From Protopterus annectens (taxonomy: Eukaryota > Chordata > Ceratodontiformes > Protopteridae), in NCBI RefSeq assembly GCF_019279795.1, contig NC_056737.1, positions 1,196,433,741 through 1,196,497,740 on the forward strand: 64,000 nt of DNA, given 5' to 3'. Every line of letters starts with the position of its first letter. Within the stretch, counting starts at the first letter, position 1. A program made the translations under genes and the position numbers. This document shows positions 11,441-23,612 of this stretch, one piece after another. The notes under the pieces were generated by a model. That model was given only the letters and a program-made list of their open reading frames with translations, had not been told where the DNA came from and did no database searches.

Positions 11441-12660
11441 CAGGAACAGCAAAGCAGTTCAGTCCTTTACTAAATTTATGGGCATCCATTCAGTCACCTA
11501 AAGTTTCCTTTGAAGGATGCTGGGGTGTCACTTTGTATAACTTTCAGGGGAAGTCTGTTCCAGAGGTGGGGTAAGCATTTGGGTAATCAATTTGTTTTTC
11601 CTCTGCATTTTATATATTGCTGGAGATTTAAATCCCTATTCTGGTATTTGTGGAATTATTTGATTTGAGAAAATACAGGACATCAAAGAGGATGGTGGGG
11701 TCCTTAATGTGGTAACTTGCAAAGCACGACTCACTCCACAAAAGCCTATAAGAAACAATGTAAATAGATATCACTTCAAGCCTTTCATAAGTATCTCAGG
11801 GATTTTAAGTCAACAATCTTCTTGGTTAAGAACTTCTGTGGTCCTTCCAGGTACATAATATGTCTAGAAAGGTACATCCTAAAAATGCATTTTATCAATA
11901 ATTGGACTATTTAGGATTGAATACAGAAGGGTGATAACTTATTTGAACCTCATTGATATATGCATTTAAATATTAGTTGTCATAAATAGAAGGATATTCT
12001 TACTACTGTTACCATGTGGTGGTCAGAGGAAATAGGATTGTCAACCTAGATTACAGGACTCCAGACTACATCATCATACTGGAGTGGGCTATCCCCTATA
12101 TTGTGCATTAAGGGAGAAACCTGTTTATCATAAGTGATATTACACTTTTTTATCTAATTTAACTTCCTTGTCCATATGCTAGTTGTTTATTAGGGTTAGT
12201 GTTTGCTGCAGAGGCATAACTGGTTCAACCAACACCTTGGGATGGTCCATGAAGTAGCACCCCTCCCCACCCCAGACCCATGACCCTCCATGCCACAGTT
12301 CATCATTGGAAGGACAAGATAAAAAGTTCACACGTTGCTTTCTGTACTAGCATTCAGAAATGATGGTACAGAAAGAAGACTACAGAAACAGCACTTCTGG
12401 ATTGTGCCCCTTAACCACTTGTGCCCGGCCCATATACCCCATTTGCCCCACCCTTGCTATGTTACTATCATGTTGTAATGAATGAGTATCAGAAGGAGAT
12501 TTGACAATAATGAACAGTTTTCAGTCATCTGCAGAACTAGTTAACCAAAGGTCCTGATTCCTAATCTCAACATTGGAGAAATTGATACATAACAGGAAGT
12601 GTCCTGGTACTGAGTCCTGATGCAGCCCTGCCCACCTCAGCAGAAGGCTAATTACTGATA
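11440..12660 (-). pseudogene. Decayed CR1-like LINE fragment
   Basis: The nucleotide stretch 11520-12010 aligns with the CR1-like copies at 8430-8960 and 14440-14960 (for example gttccagaggtggggtaagc versus gttccatagatggggtagtc). On the minus strand near 12640-12490 a broken frame retains a GxxQDSVxGxxLxxI...LW.T..ADD-like pattern. It corresponds to the QGSVLGPLLFGIY ... LWLTKFAD segment of the copy at 15016-15405. Stops and frameshifts are frequent. The 12080-12480 part is not clearly alignable and may be another insertion. Confidence 0.6.
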
Positions 12661-12902
12661 ATTAAACTGACCTTTTATGTGGCTCATCTGACCTTGTGTG
12701 GTACATTGTGTGAGAAGCATCACTACTCTTGTGCACATACAAGGATTTGCTGTGCCAAAGAGGGTCCTTGGGAGAAAGGAGGTTGTTTGGAGAAGTCATG
12801 TTCTGTTGTTGTAACTCTTCTATAAAGTAAAAAAAAAAAATGGTGTACAAAAATTGCATAGGTTATATTCTCTTCAAAGTGAACAATGCATCTGAGGCTG
12901 TG

Positions 12903-13017
12903 GTGAACACTGACAAGGCTTTAGTGAACCCTGATGAGGCTTTAGTAAACCCTGATGAGGCTTTAGCGAACACTGATAAGGCTTTAGTGAACACTGATGA
13001 GGCTTTAGTGAACACTA
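12903..13017 (+). repeat. 24-bp minisatellite, 5 units, open reading frame
   Basis: Five units of 24 bp (gctttagtgaacactgatgag variants) encode an 8-residue repeat alternating ALVNTDE and ALVNPDE. They lie inside an open stretch at 12840-13112. The unit length keeps the frame open by construction, so the ORF is not evidence of a gene. I know of no match. Confidence 0.85.
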
Positions 13018-13019
13018 CT

Positions 13020-14255
13020 ACAGTACAGCTCTTCAAACAACTTTCCCGGAAAGATGCACAGACACTGATTAACGCCTGCTCAACCTCGACCAGTAGCTAT
13101 CAGTTGCATTAACCCAATCATCATGTCACAAAGGCCACCAAAAATTGGTTCAGCTTTTAATAAACTTAGAATGAAAGAGGGCATGGAAGTATGCCTAGTA
13201 GCATTTGAAACAGGCAGCTTGACAAAGCAGTCCCCAAACTGAGTGCCCTGGGTACTTTCCTCACATTTGACCAGGAACTCAGTAAATGCATACCCGGACT
13301 TTAAGAATGTTGATGCACATAACTACTGAAAAAAATGAAAGATGAAATACTGGCCAGGCCTGGAGCTTCTCCCAAGTCTCAGTCACTTACATTTCACAAC
13401 TAGACACTTGATATGAGCAGACTAATAGAATCACAAATGGGTGGCTCATAACATATTTTGAAATTGGAGCTAGAACCTCATGTAAATAATGTAAATAAAA
13501 TTCTAGATAATATTGTAATAGGGTGCTACCTACTAACTTAACACACTCACTCCAGTGGAGCTCTGGAGGTTTGTACTCTTAACTCCCAATGTCTACACTC
13601 TGAGGTTTTTACAAAATCAGGTTACAGCCACACATTTCAAACAAGTGTTCATATCACTGGAGTCATAAGGGTTATTAAAGAAATGTAAATGGCAAACTGT
13701 TCCACATAAACATATCTTTAAAGTGGTAGTGATCTTTAGATTGTAATAAATGCAGTAAATATTCATTTTGTAATATTTTGTAAAGAGCTTATACAATATT
13801 GATAACCATTCAAGCTCCATGCATTTTATTCATTGATCTGTGAACTCTCATATAAGGCTAAGCAGTTTTGTCTGTATTACTTGATTATTGAAATATTTAG
13901 AAAAATATGAACATTGTTCCAATATAAATAAATGGTATATGAACAACATTTGATATTTCTTAAGCAGCACCTAATATCAATGCAGTTGTGTTGCACATCA
14001 TGTAAGCTTTGAGAAGAAATCTTTCAACAGCTTGTATGTAGCATGGTTTAACATTACTGATGCGAATATGAACAGGAATTATTAAATGCCTAGAGGTATC
14101 AGTTAGATTGTAACTGCTGAAGTACCTGGAGATTTCACTCTGCTGTAATGTGTTAAGAAAATGGGTATTGCGAGAAATACATGGTCCCATAGAATAAACT
14201 AAGGGAAACAGGAGTGGAAGCCGAGGAAAAGATAGATAACTAGGATCATAGAGGA
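13020..14255. other. Unassigned DNA
   Basis: No known repeat recognised. A 76-codon minus-strand frame at 14190-13960 has ordinary composition and no motif that I can place. It is left uncalled. Confidence 0.4.
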
Positions 14256-14259
14256 TTAC

Positions 14260-15492
14260 TAGGCTATCGATCCAGAGGTAATTTTAAGCCTACCTGTTTA
14301 AACCCAGTGTAATACTGTAGCGGTACTAGTCAATATCCAGGATTTCATTTAATGATAACTGCCCATGTCCAGGAGGGTTCTGGGTGCTAACCCTGGTAAG
14401 AATTTATGGTGCCCCATCCACTCATCCAGGTTCCTCTTGAACGGTGTCATAGACGTGCTCTGTTTGACATGAATTGGTAGCCTGGTGCAAAGATGTGGCA
14501 GTTGCTGGGACATAAATCTGTCCCTCTAGAATATCCTATTAAAGTCACAGGCTATATTTAAGTCCCTAGAATGTGTAGCCCTAGACCTATTTGATTTATG
14601 GATATGCAGTAAGTTCATTAGGTTTGGGTCTTGGTTTGCTCTGTAGATCAAGCATACGTCTCCCCTAAGAAGTCTATATGATACGCAGTATAGTGACAGG
14701 GATTTTAGTTGGTCAGTGTAAGGCACATGTGGAGGCCCTTGATCTTCTTTGTTAGAAACCTCTGAGGTGTCTCTAATTGTTGTAGGCGCTTAGTATGGTA
14801 CACACCGAATGAGGCGTTATATTCAATTTTGGGCCAGATAAGTGCTGAGTATGGGGGGGTTAACTTCTTTTGCTTTTGAGGTTATGTTTTTACTAATCAA
14901 GTGAGCTACATGGAAAGCTTTCCTTACAATGATAGACACGTGGTGGTCAAAGTTCAGGCCACAGTCAACCTGTGATCCCAGATCCCTTACTACTTCATGG
15001 ATACTTACAGTATTGTTATTGATTTGATAGTGTGAAGGGACATTCTTTGTGCTGAAGGGGAATGATGGTGCATTTCCTTGCATTCAGTTTGAGACCATGA
15101 CTAATACACCAGCCACTGGTCTGCATGAGACCATCCTGGAGTATACTGACATCATTTAGGGATTCAATGATTACACCTAGTCTGCAGTTGTCTGCAAACT
15201 TGGTCAGCCACAACCCTTTAGTTTTAACCTTAACTTTTGAGAAGTATATACCAAACAGTAGGGGGCCCAGCACTGACCCCTGTGGCAACCCACTGGTAAC
15301 AGTGTTTGTCTGGTTTGTGAGCCAGTTGGCAACCCATCTTACAATGAAGGGGTTTACATTCAGTTTGCTGTTTATCGGTAATGCCTGAATGTGGGATTGT
15401 GTCAAAACCTTTTGCTAAGTTGAGGTATGTTGTGTGCACAGACTTGCTATCATCAGTGGCCTTGGTCACACTTTCAAAGAAATCCACCAGGC
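14260..15492 (-). pseudogene. CR1-like LINE ORF2 fragment (RT domain to 3' UTR)
   Basis: On the minus strand the reverse transcriptase is read across several frames. It starts with MDFFESVTKATDDSKSVHTT and LAKGFDTIPH (first catalytic Asp region, 15487-15390). It continues with GLPQGSVLGPLLFGIY, then KFADN where the second catalytic box is normally FADD (about 15290-15190), then VRDLGSQVDCGLNFDHH (near 14980) and YRLLRGDVCL (near 14670). Asp-to-Asn in the YADD-equivalent box plus frame changes make it inactive. The 5' truncation is near 15492. It is the best-preserved minus-strand member of the CR1-like family here. Confidence 0.85.
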
Positions 15493-15559
15493 TTAATAGA
15501 AATAAATTGTATATTAAAAGGTAAAAGGAGAACTTAAGCTGAGTTTTAAGCTTTCCCCT

Positions 15560-17085
15560 GTTGCATCAAAGCAGAAACAGAAGCTTCATTTTAAGTTAAA
15601 GAAACTAAGATGACTATGAAGAAGAGAAAGTGTGACTACAAGAAGAAAATTATTCTCATGAGTTATGTTCCACAGATGATCAGCTAGACGAAGGGAAGAA
15701 ACCTGCAACCTTATTTAAAAAAGAAGAGGCCATAGTCTCCACTTCATGTCAGAATACTAGTGAAAATAATGCTGACTTGGCTTACATCCAAATAAGACAT
15801 TTCAGTTCCAAGAAGGTGCAATGGAAAGAAAATATTCTATTCAAGATTAGAGAGATAATAGCAACATTGTAATGGGAAACAAGGGAACAGAATAGTTCTG
15901 CTTCAGATTAATACATTGAATCAGTTCTGCTTCAGATTGATACATTGAATTAAGAAATACATTATTTGATACTTGCAGTATGGTAAAGACCCAAACACCA
16001 GATTCTCTCCATGGCTCACAAGCCGAGACAGAAATTGTAGTAGTACTCTAAACTGAATAATCAAAAAAGTCAATAGTAGAAGAATTAAAGCGGAAAACCT
16101 CAAGTAAACACAGCCCAATATTTTAAATGCAAATAAAGGGGAAAAACAAGCAGAAAAAAGAAATATGCTGACAGATGGAGTGATATCCACTGAGTTAAAC
16201 ATGGAGGGGCCAAGGGAACTAACTGCCATAGTTATAAGCAAGACTGATGAAGTAATGCTAAAATACATATTTATGGAAATGAAATAGATGAATGAATCAA
16301 TCATTAACTATATAAGACACAGTAACAGAACAATGGATGAAGTTATGGAGGGTGTAAATGAGAACTCTGATATGATACAGGGACTGGTTCAAGAAAATCA
16401 ATAGCTTAAGGCCAGACTGCTAGCTTCTGAAGCAAGACTTGAGTTAATGGCAACCATGTTGATGGATCAGGAAGGGAGGGTGAGATAAAAAAACTGTGAA
16501 TCACTTGAGTTCCAGACGGTATGGAAGGGAGAGTCTATAAAGGCTTCATAAAAACAGTTGGCACATTGGGAAATACACCAAAAGATGAACTGCATGTGAA
16601 AAACTTACTTGGACACCAAATTTCAAGTGGCACCCCCACAACACCTGATATTAGTTTAACTTTCAGCTTATATTATTGGCCAAACCATGGAAATCAGGGC
16701 AAAAACTTCATTGTGGAAAAGCGATTGTATTCATAAATTTAGACTTCCCAACAGCCACCATTAAAAGGCTGGCTGAGTACACTCCAGTAGTGGAGGAGAA
16801 GGGGATGGAGATTTAAGTTAATTTACCCAGATAACCTAAAAATCATATTTTAAGATGGCATGCAGTCTTTTGACTCACTAGAAGAAGACTTGGCAACCAT
16901 AAACATGAGAGAAAATTTAAGAGCCACCAGAGTCACAGGGAAGCATATGGACAGAAGATGAACAGAAATAAGAGATGGACATGTTTCTCAGTAAAACAGA
17001 CATTCACATAGGTGAGTGCTTTATATAACATCATGTAAAAATGAACAAAACCAAAACGCCAAGACCTATTTATCCTGAAGCCAGG
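15560..17085 (+). pseudogene. L1-like ORF1 remnant
   Basis: The plus strand shows a degenerate coiled-coil-like frame (TMDEVMEGVNENSDMIQG, then ENQ-stop-LKARLLASEARLELM, about 16330-16470). A later basic region (16735-16930) has IYPDNLKIIF followed by SFDSLEEDLA. That order (coiled coil, then a C-terminal domain with Y-P-x-x-L and F-x-S-x-E-E) is characteristic of L1 ORF1 proteins. Many stops are present. It ends where PLE copy 1 begins. L1-like endonuclease sequence in the same orientation reappears at 31020, so both could be halves of one element split by later insertions. Confidence 0.55.
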
Positions 17086-17174
17086 GCAAAGAAGCACAGT
17101 AATACAAAGTAGTATCCAATGAACGTGTTTCCAGTCCGCTGTGAATGTGAAAGTAATCCAAGAAGCTTTACTCC

Positions 17175-17256
17175 AAACTTTAGTTGAACGCTATTTATTA
17201 ATCAAAAAAAGAGCGTTTTCGCCGTGGTTAAAACTACGGCTTCTTCAGAACAAAAC
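17175..17256 (-). ncRNA. Hammerhead-ribozyme-like motif of PLE copy 1
   Basis: Minus strand: core CUGAAGA (17248-17242) and a helix II of GCCGUAG against CCACGGC with a UUUUAA loop. The second core GAAA is at 17220-17217. Helix III pairs AACGCU with AGCGUU across an A/U-rich loop, and a UC cleavage dinucleotide sits at 17187-17186. Helix I pairs AAC and AAA blocks with GUU and UUU across a U-U mismatch. One extra A lies between the core and helix II, and A6-C mismatches in helix II weaken it. Hammerhead motifs are known in Penelope-like elements. Activity here is not established. Confidence 0.7.
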
Positions 17257-18022
17257 AAATTTAAAAAGACCGCCTGCTTCTTTATAAATAATACGTGCAC
17301 AGCGTGGCTTAGTGATTAACTAAATTAAAGAAACAGTGCATCAAAGCCAGGCTGTACGCACGTCAAACACCAATGTGTAAATCCATATTCACTAAAAATA
17401 AACAAATGCATTTAAAACTACATCAACAACTTTGTTTAAATACTGTTCATATAACCTACTTCAATACTATTAAAAGCAACTAATTCAACACTCAAATATA
17501 ATTGATAATATAGGTACAAATAAGTAAAAATAAATTAACATTCAGAAATGAAAATGCACATACCAAAAGCTTATGTATTTGTCTTCAATTTGGTAAGTTA
17601 TTACACGTAGATGTCTGCATAGTTCTATTATCTAAAGTGAACTAGTGTGTAAGAAAGTCATCAATACAAAACCTTGACCAAGAAGTATATTAACCATAAG
17701 CTAAGTGTAGCAACATAATAAACAAAATACAAGTTACCTTGAATTTAATGTATTACTACTCATAAATACCTAGTATAATTCAATTATCTAATATAGTCTA
17801 TACAAGACCATAACTAAGTAAAATAAGCAGCAAAAATATAATAGAAAAAACTAGTAATCATAAAGAACAATCAATTATAAGAACTAGTATACATAACCTA
17901 TACCAATATATATTGATTTATTGAGTATAGGAAAGTTTTTAATATTTAGAAAATGTGTGTATAAAAAATGATGAAAATAAAACCTTTATCAAAGTAGTTA
18001 AAAATCTATTTATAGTCTAACA

Positions 18023-18121
18023 TCATCTCATATAATTCCTCATCTTTAGAATACAAGAAATATTACAATGGTCATTCAACCCTGGAACGCAAAAGGAGTT
18101 CAACAGGAGTTGCCATTCTAG
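18023..18121 (-). pseudogene. PLE copy 1 ORF2, detached C-terminal piece
   Basis: Immediately left of the DIRS, the minus strand continues the ORF2 frame that stops at 23613. It reads LEWQLLLNSFCVPGLND and ends with TGA at 18023. It aligns residue for residue with LRWQIRLNAYAVPGLNE of PLE copy 2. Joining 23613 to 18121 keeps the frame with no base gained or lost, which fixes the DIRS insertion point. Confidence 0.9.
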
Positions 18122-18137
18122 ATGTTCTTCATCTCAC

Positions 18138-18290
18138 ATTGCTGCAGTCCTTACACTTGAGTAGTCCGCTGTCCTCGGTCTGCCCGAATATCAAAGTATA
18201 AGGCTGACGTCGGTCAAGGCGCATTTGACTGACATCAGGACGTCAGGGTACAAATGCGCATGACCGACGTCATATCCTCAGTCTTTTTTG
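18138..18290 (+). repeat. DIRS left inverted terminal repeat
   Basis: About 150 bp whose reverse complement is at 23413-23565, with only scattered mismatches (for example tagtccgctgtcctcggtct versus ...cggtcg). The outermost 16 bp (18122-18137) are not shared with the other end; they pair instead with the ICR. Confidence 0.93.
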
Positions 18291-18432
18291 CCGCATGGTC
18301 CGATGCAGAAGCAGCATTGCAAGTGCAGGTTGGCGTTCTGAGATTTTTCGTTTTGAGTTTCAGACCGAGTCAAAGTTGGCTAAGTACCCGTTGGGGATTA
18401 TTTTAGTTTTTCTTGCCTCAGTGGTTTACCGG

Positions 18433-20165
18433 ATGTCAGAAAAGTGAATAATTGCATTTCTTGTGGGAAACAGATACCGCATAGAGATTATCATACTTTG
18501 TGTATTCCTTGTTTAGGGCCTGAGCACGACGTTGTTGGCTGTCGCTCTTGTGCTAGATTTAATAAACGCACTATAAAGAGAAGGTTGGATTGTGCCAGGT
18601 TAGTCTTTGGGAAGCGGTGCAATTATAAAATGCCTTTCGGATGCTCCGACGCCCGCTTCTTCTTGAAGCGCAAGGACAAAGCAGTTAAGCCTAGGCTGGA
18701 AGAACCGTCTGTACCAGACGCCGGTTCTTTAGAGGTGTCGGTGGAGCCGGTGGTTCCACCGGAGATTTCTTTGGGTTCCCAGGGTGAGACTTTGTTATTG
18801 CAGGATGTGGCCTCTCAGGAGGCAGGTCAGGCTGAAGGGGCTTCTCAGGTTACTTTACTCCCCTCCCTTCCTAAGGTGGTTAGGCCCTCTCCTTCTGTTG
18901 CCAAGGCTTCTCCCAGGGGCAGGCCAGGTTTAGCTTCAGTTGGTGTCACCCCTAGTTCTTCAGGAACTGTGCCCAAGAAGCATATGCTTAAAATGGCAGA
19001 AGATTTGATTACTTTGATTAGGGTTCTTTGCCCCTCCTGATAAGAGACCTAGGGTGGAGCCTGAGCCAGGGAGTTTTGAGCAGGCTTCAGATGTTTCAGA
19101 GTCTTCGGCTGAAGACTTGCAGGAGTATTCTCCTTATTCTGACTCTGATGTGGATGATTCTACTCCTTCTGCTTCTCCTCCTGAGGATTTTTCTTTTCAG
19201 AAACTCTTCATTCTATGAGGGAGCATTTTAAGTGGGAAGGCCAGGACTTCTCTGATTCCAGGAAAAGGCTTAGGAAATTTTTGTTTTTACCCCAGCATAG
19301 GCCTTTGGCTATACCTCCTGTTTTAGATGTGGTGGAAGATGTTTTTGCAGAGGCTTCACTTAATCCTGATTCTTTGCCTCCTGCTCCTGTTAAACCTGAT
19401 AGATATTACAGGGTGCCTGAAGCTCATAAGTATCTTTTTAAGAGTCCTAGGGCAGACCCAGAAACTGTTAGTCAGGGCCCTAAAGGTGTTAAGGCTTCTG
19501 TTGTCAAGAATCCGGTTCCTTCAGACAAAGAGGCCAAAGCTTTGGATAGATGGGGAAAGAAAGTTTATACTTCTTCCACTCTAGCTATGAGGGCTTTGAA
19601 TTGCCAGTTTCACATGTTAAAATACCAAAACTATCTCCTTTCACAATTGAAGTCTAAGGTTGATGCTCTGGCGGAAGGTATTGATTGTAAAGAATTGCAA
19701 GATTTAGTACATGTTTCTGAACAGGTGGGTAAGCATTCTTTGCAATGTGGTTTTGATGCTGTACAGGCCTCGTCTAGGGTGGCTGCCACTGGGTCAGTTC
19801 TTCGCAGGCACGCCTGGCTGAGGGATCAGAATTTATCTAACCATGTTAAAACAAGGATTTTAGATGCTCCTTTACAATCTGATGTGTTGTTTGGTTCTCC
19901 TGTTGAGACAGTTTTAAAGAAAATGGAAGACAAGGCTAAGTCTATGCAGACTGTTAAAGATTTTTTGCAGGTTCAGCCTCCAAAGTTTAGTAGAAATTGG
20001 CCTACTAAGGGGTGGATGTATCCTTCTTATGATTCCCAGTCTAGGGGTAGATCTAGACGTGGTAGAGGCAGAGCTCAGGGTTCTTTCAGGCCTCGAACAG
20101 GGAGTTCTCCTGCACAGTCTTCAGGTGAGGGCAGGGGTCAGTCCTTTCGTAAACAGATCCAATGA
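18433..20165 (+). pseudogene. DIRS gag-like ORF1
   Basis: The likely start is ATG 18433, with the frame lost after five codons and recovered one base later (NNCISCGKQIPHRDYHTLCI). That start agrees with the MSSN start of the second DIRS at 30319. The N-terminus has paired Cys/His motifs (CISCGK..H..CIPC, then CRSC) that could bind zinc or nucleic acid. The middle is Ser/Pro/Asp/Glu-rich (19040-19200, another frame). The C-terminal third (19215-20165) is helical and ends in an Arg/Gly-rich tail (SRGRSRRGRGRAQG) suited to RNA binding. Function is by analogy with DIRS Gag. At least two frameshifts break it. Confidence 0.8.
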
Positions 20166-22116
20166 CCTACCTTTTCAGCTGCCAGAGCCTTCTCGTCTGG
20201 CAGCACCTTTGGGAGGAAGGTTGGCACTTTTCAAAGAAAATTGGAGTTTAATTACCCAAGACAGATGGGTATTGGATATCATACACCACGGTTACAGGTT
20301 TTATTTCCATACCTTACCTCCTTTCAAAGGCATGCCAGACGTTCCTCCTCCACAAAGAATAGAGGCTCACAAGCAAATTTCTCTGTTACTCCAACTAGGG
20401 GCCATTCAGCCGGTCCCTCTGCCAGAAGTGGGCCTAGGATTTTATTCTCGCCTGTTCCTCGCACTCAAAGAAAGGGAACACGTGGAGACCAATTTTGGAC
20501 TTATCTATCCTCAACACTTATCTGGACATTTCCAAGTTCAAAATGTTGACGCTACAGCAGCTTTTACCTCTGCTGGGCAAAGATCATTGGATGGTAACTT
20601 TAGATCTCAAGGAGGCTTATCTTCATGTTCCTATCAGACGGAGTTGCAGGAAGTATCTGCGTTTGAGCTGGGACTTCTCATTATCAGTTCTCTGCATTGC
20701 CCTTTGGCTTATCTACTGCCCAGAGTGTTCACGAAGGTTCTGGCTCCAGTGATAGCTTTCCTCAGGTTAAAAGGAATACAGATTTATCCTTATTTGGACG
20801 ATTGCCTAATTCTGGCTCAAGGAAGGGACGAGCTTCTTCATCATTTGGGTTATGTGATAGCAGTGCTAAGATGCCTGGGGTATTCTGTGAACGAAATAAA
20901 GTCCAGTCTAGTACCCTCTCAAGACATGTGCTTTCTGGGTGTGAGACTGAATACAGCATCCCAGATGGCCTTTTGACCCCGGACAAACAAAAGAATCTTT
21001 CCCTTTACTTTCATCAGTTGTCTCATCAGTCCGGCTGACTGCAAGGACAGTCCTTCAAGCCTTAGGGTTCATGGCATCTTGTATTCTGGTGCTTCCCAAT
21101 GCCAAACTGCATATGAGGAAGCTACAATGGTATCTCAAAATGTATGGACACAGCACTGCCAGGATTTGGACACTGTCATTCCAATAATACCTTGCATTCA
21201 AAAGGAATTTTGTGGGCTCTCAGGAATGTCACCTAAACAAGGGACTCTCTGTGACCCGCCAGAGGCTAAGATCCTAACGACGATAGATGCCTCAGACAAA
21301 GCTTGGGGAGCTCATCTGAATGGAAAGTGATACACAACACAAGTGCAGCCAGACTACAACAATCTACATATCACTCTTGAAAGAGATGTTAGCAGTCCAG
21401 TTTGCATTAATAGCCTTCAAGGAGTTTACTTCTTCCAGGGCAGGTGTTGATTCTAACAGACAACACAACTGTCATGTGGTACACATCAACAAGCAGGATG
21501 AACACATTCTTCCTCTCTATGGCAATGATTTGATTTGTTTTGAGACTGCTCTCAGTTTAAAGCTAAAATATCTTCAGGCAAGGTTTCTGCAGCACAGAAC
21601 TCCTTAGCAGATGTGTTGAGCAGACAAATTATGGATCCCCACGAGTGGAAATTGGATCCTCATGTATTTCAGAAATTGACAGTGTCATGGGGAACTCCAG
21701 ACATAGATCTGTTCGCTTCCCCACTAAACCACCAGCTGCCAAAGTTTTGCACAAAAAGGTTTCATCCCACAGCTTGGAGTGGATGCTCTTGCTCTTTCAA
21801 TTGGAGCAATCTTCATGTGTATGCCTTGGGCCCTCTGCCTCTCCTCCCAAAGGTACTACTAAAGGCCAGACAAGACAAGCCAAGGATGATTTTAATAGCT
21901 CCAGATTGGCCTCGACAGCATTGGTACCCATTACTGAGGAGCCTGGTACGGAAGCCTCCATGGCCTCCATGGCCTTTGCTCACGATTCACACACACCTGT
22001 TGTGCTCAGGATGTCAAGCTTCACTCTCTGCACCTAACAGCCTGGCATATTCTGTTTTGAACCATAGTAGGCCTCCACTTCCACAACAAGTTTTGAATGT
22101 TATTTTTGGAAGCTAG
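20161..22116 (+). pseudogene. DIRS polyprotein: reverse transcriptase, RNase H, methyltransferase-like
   Basis: RT motifs are in order but spread over three frames: DRWVLDIIHHGY, then WMVTLDLKEAYLHVPI (first catalytic Asp, about 20590), LPFGLSTA (about 20700) and IYPYLDDCLIL (YLDD box, about 20790). RNase H follows from TIDASDKAWGAHL (about 21280), with a degraded active-site region. The part at 21613-22116 has WGTPDIDLFASPLNHQLP and ILIAPDWPRQHWYPLL. These motifs are typical of the DIRS segment between RNase H and recombinase that resembles Dam-type methyltransferases. Four or more frameshifts are present. The YLDD Asp pair is intact. Confidence 0.88.
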
Positions 22117-22119
22117 AAG

Positions 22120-23099
22120 GCCTAGTACAAGGAAAGTGTAGAAGAAAAATGGAAGAGATTTTTATTTTGGAGTGCAGCAAAGGATTTTGATGTTTCTGAG
22201 CCTAATTTAAGTGTGGCTCTTCAATATCTTACTGAGTTACTGGACAAAGGTTTGTCCTTCTCTTCTATTAAGGTTCATGCTGCAGCAATTTCGGCTCTCT
22301 ATGATTGTGACCCACCATTGTTTTCTCATCCTTTGTTCAAGCAATTTCTTAGAGGGGCAAAGAATATAAGACCCCCACGAAGAGCTCCTACTCCCGCTTG
22401 GGATCTCAATTTTGTGTTGGAGAAACTCACTCTACAACCTTTTGAGCCTGCAGCTACTGCTGAATTAAAGTTTTTATCATGGAAGACTGCTTTTTTGTTG
22501 GCTATTACCTCTGCAAGAAGGGTTTCTGAGTTGCAGGCCCTTATGGCAGTTGAACCTTTCTTGATTTTCCATAAGGATAGGGTATCTTTACGTACTAATC
22601 CTTCCTTTATGCCTAAAGTGGTTTCTAGTGTGGCTTTAAACCAAACTATTCATTTGCCTACCTTTTATGCAAATCCCCAAAATAAAGGGGAAAAGATTTT
22701 GCACACTTTAGATGTACACAGGCAGTTGCGTTATTATTTGGACAGAACTAAAGGGTTCAGGCAGTCTCAGCAGTTATTTGTTTCTTTTGCTTTGAGTTCT
22801 CAGGGCAAGCCTGTGTCAAAACAAACTATTTCTAAGTGGATTGGGTTTTGCATTGCTTTCTGTTATTCCCATCATGGCAAGGAAGTTCCAGCTGGGATTA
22901 GGCCTCATTCCACTAGGGCTACTGCCACTTCAACAGCTTTTTGAGAGGGGTGGCAACTAAGGATATTTTGGAGGCAGCTACTTGGAGTTCAGTGCATACT
23001 TTTTCCAGGCATTATCACCTACCACTTTACTCTAAATCCAGGGCTGGTTTTGCCACTGCTGTTTTGCAGGGCATTTTGGCAGCTCCTGCTTCCTTATAA
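22120..23099 (+). pseudogene. DIRS tyrosine recombinase
   Basis: It catalyses integration of the circular DNA form. Core-binding-like N-terminus (ALQYLTELLDKGLSFSSIKV, from 22213), catalytic Arg in TSARRVSELQAL (about 22515), then the H-x-x-R box RPHSTRA (about 22900). The frame is lost at 22938 within a T5 run and regained one base later. The next segment, LRGVATKDILEAATWSS..FSRHYHL, supplies the nucleophilic Tyr, ending at TAA 23099. All catalytic residues of the R..HxxR..Y set are present. The only clear break is this single homopolymer indel, so the gene may be intact in reality. Confidence 0.9.
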
Positions 23100-23140
23100 T
23101 TTGGCCATCCTCCCTTACCTCTGCTTTGGGATTCTACCCA

Positions 23141-23235
23141 AGTGTAAGGACTGCAGCAATGTGAGATGAAGAACATAGTACAGTTTTGTACCTACCATAA
23201 ATGTAGATGTTCGAAGATCCACATTGCTGCAGTCC
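23141..23235 (+). repeat. DIRS internal complementary region (circular junction)
   Basis: The first part (23141-23176) is the reverse complement of the left end (18122-18157). The second (23175-23235) is the reverse complement of the right end (23554-23612). The switch at gaacat|agtac marks the joined termini gtact|atgttc. This is direct sequence evidence of the element's exact ends. Confidence 0.95.
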
Positions 23236-23412
23236 AATTTACCTCCCTCCTTCCCTCTGTAGTTAGAGGCGGTTGTGTGGGTTGGGTGGTCATTTGGGTG
23301 TATATTATTTATTGTATATATTGTACATATGTTTAGTGCTAGGATGGTTGGTTGTTGGTTTGCTGTCTTTTGGTTTTTGACCTTTATTTTTAGGGTCTTC
23401 TGACATCTGGGG

Positions 23413-23565
23413 CAAGAAAAGACTGAGGATATGACGTCGGTCATGCGCATTTGTACCCTGACGTCCTGATGTCAGTCAAATGCGCCTTGACCGACGTCAG
23501 CCTTATACTTTGATATTCGGGCCGACCGAGGACAGCGGACTACACAAGTGTAAGGACTGCAGCAA
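23413..23565 (-). repeat. DIRS right inverted terminal repeat
   Basis: Reverse complement of 18138-18290. It is followed by a 47-bp terminal stretch (to 23612) unique to this end and mirrored in the ICR. Confidence 0.93.
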
Positions 23566-23612
23566 TGTGGATCTTCGAACATCTACATTTATGGTAGGTA
23601 CAAAACTGTACT

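Larger units (their letters stand above)
18122..23612 (+). mobile_element. DIRS-type tyrosine-recombinase retrotransposon (structurally complete)
   Basis: 5,491 bp with the full DIRS layout: inverted terminal repeats, gag-like ORF, RT-RNase H-methyltransferase-like ORF, tyrosine recombinase and an internal complementary region (ICR). The ICR (23141-23235) is the reverse complement of the left end joined to the right end, as DIRS replication models require for circular intermediates. No target-site duplication is present, as expected for recombinase-mediated insertion. Host sequence on both sides is PLE copy 1 ORF2, which rejoins in frame. Coding parts carry several single-base frameshifts, so the copy is probably non-autonomous now or its sequence contains errors. 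Confidence 0.95.

Noticed and set aside
13960-14190. 76-codon minus-strand frame as a gene
   Set aside because: No motif, no splice or promoter context, and length compatible with chance; kept as unassigned.
18122-23612. Endogenous retrovirus or LTR retrotransposon
   Set aside because: No LTRs, protease, DDE integrase or envelope; inverted terminal repeats, ICR and tyrosine recombinase identify DIRS.
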